A stretch of DNA of 6,127 bases from an uncultured Collinsella sp. (GTDB lineage: Bacteria; Actinomycetota; Coriobacteriia; Coriobacteriales; Coriobacteriaceae). Below the pieces are notes generated by a model that worked only from the letters and a program-made list of their open reading frames with translations, had not been told where the DNA came from and did no database searches. Made by a program: the position numbers and the translations under genes. The stretch is from assembly GCA_934675795.1 (NCBI GenBank), contig CAKURW010000063.1, forward strand, positions 1 to 6,127. Reading direction: 5' to 3'. Below, piece after piece: positions 6,117 through 6,127 of the stretch; the stretch's first letter is position 1, and every line of letters starts with the position of its first letter.

Positions 6117-6127
6117 CGTTTCCCGTC

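Noticed and set aside
6057..6127. Short open frame from ATG at 6057 running off the right edge
   Set aside because: No ribosome binding site, and it passes straight through the terminator stem; more likely non-coding RNA.
1..6127. CRISPR arrays, insertion sequences, integrase attachment sites or phage genes
   Set aside because: No regularly spaced repeats, transposase motifs or terminal inverted repeats with target duplications were found on either strand.

Overview
The window looks like chromosomal DNA from a GC-rich, anaerobic actinobacterium of the Coriobacteriia, most likely a Collinsella-type gut bacterium. This rests on high-GC coding sequence rich in Ala and Glu, a TetR regulator with a Firmicutes/Coriobacteriia-style C-terminal domain, and a giant oxygen-sensitive type of iron-sulfur enzyme typical of strict anaerobes. 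The genus is an inference and was not checked by any search.

Layout, left to right. Positions 1-254 hold no convincing gene; they contain the factor-independent terminator (192-226) of the operon that runs leftward. Positions 255-5036 (minus strand) are one uninterrupted 1593-residue gene. It encodes a fused protein of the acyl-CoA dehydratase activase / BadF-BadG-BcrA-BcrD ATPase / DUF2229 family. It has an Ala-rich N-terminal tail, two ASKHA ATPase modules, a four-cysteine motif, two modules resembling the 2-hydroxyacyl-CoA dehydratase D-component, and a C-terminal CxxC. Positions 5048-5758 (minus strand) encode a 236-residue TetR-family repressor that starts at TTG. Positions 5759-6127 are non-coding. 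They hold dyad-symmetric operator candidates just upstream of the tetR start, and then an oppositely directed unit: a good sigma70-type promoter at 5937-5965 followed by a three-hairpin RNA that ends in a clear terminator at 6092-6116.

How it fits together. The tetR gene and the giant gene are separated by only 11 bases, point the same way, and share one terminator, so they are very probably a two-gene operon. The repressor probably binds its own promoter and so controls the giant enzyme in response to an unknown ligand. The ATPase half is expected to use ATP hydrolysis to push an electron at very low potential into the iron-sulfur dehydratase-like half. That would make a one-polypeptide version of a system normally split between a homodimeric activator and a separate reductase or dehydratase. 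The substrate cannot be read from the sequence, and no separate dehydratase, CoA-transferase or transporter is present in the window. The right-hand RNA is a separate unit: either a small RNA or an attenuated leader of a gene beyond the edge.
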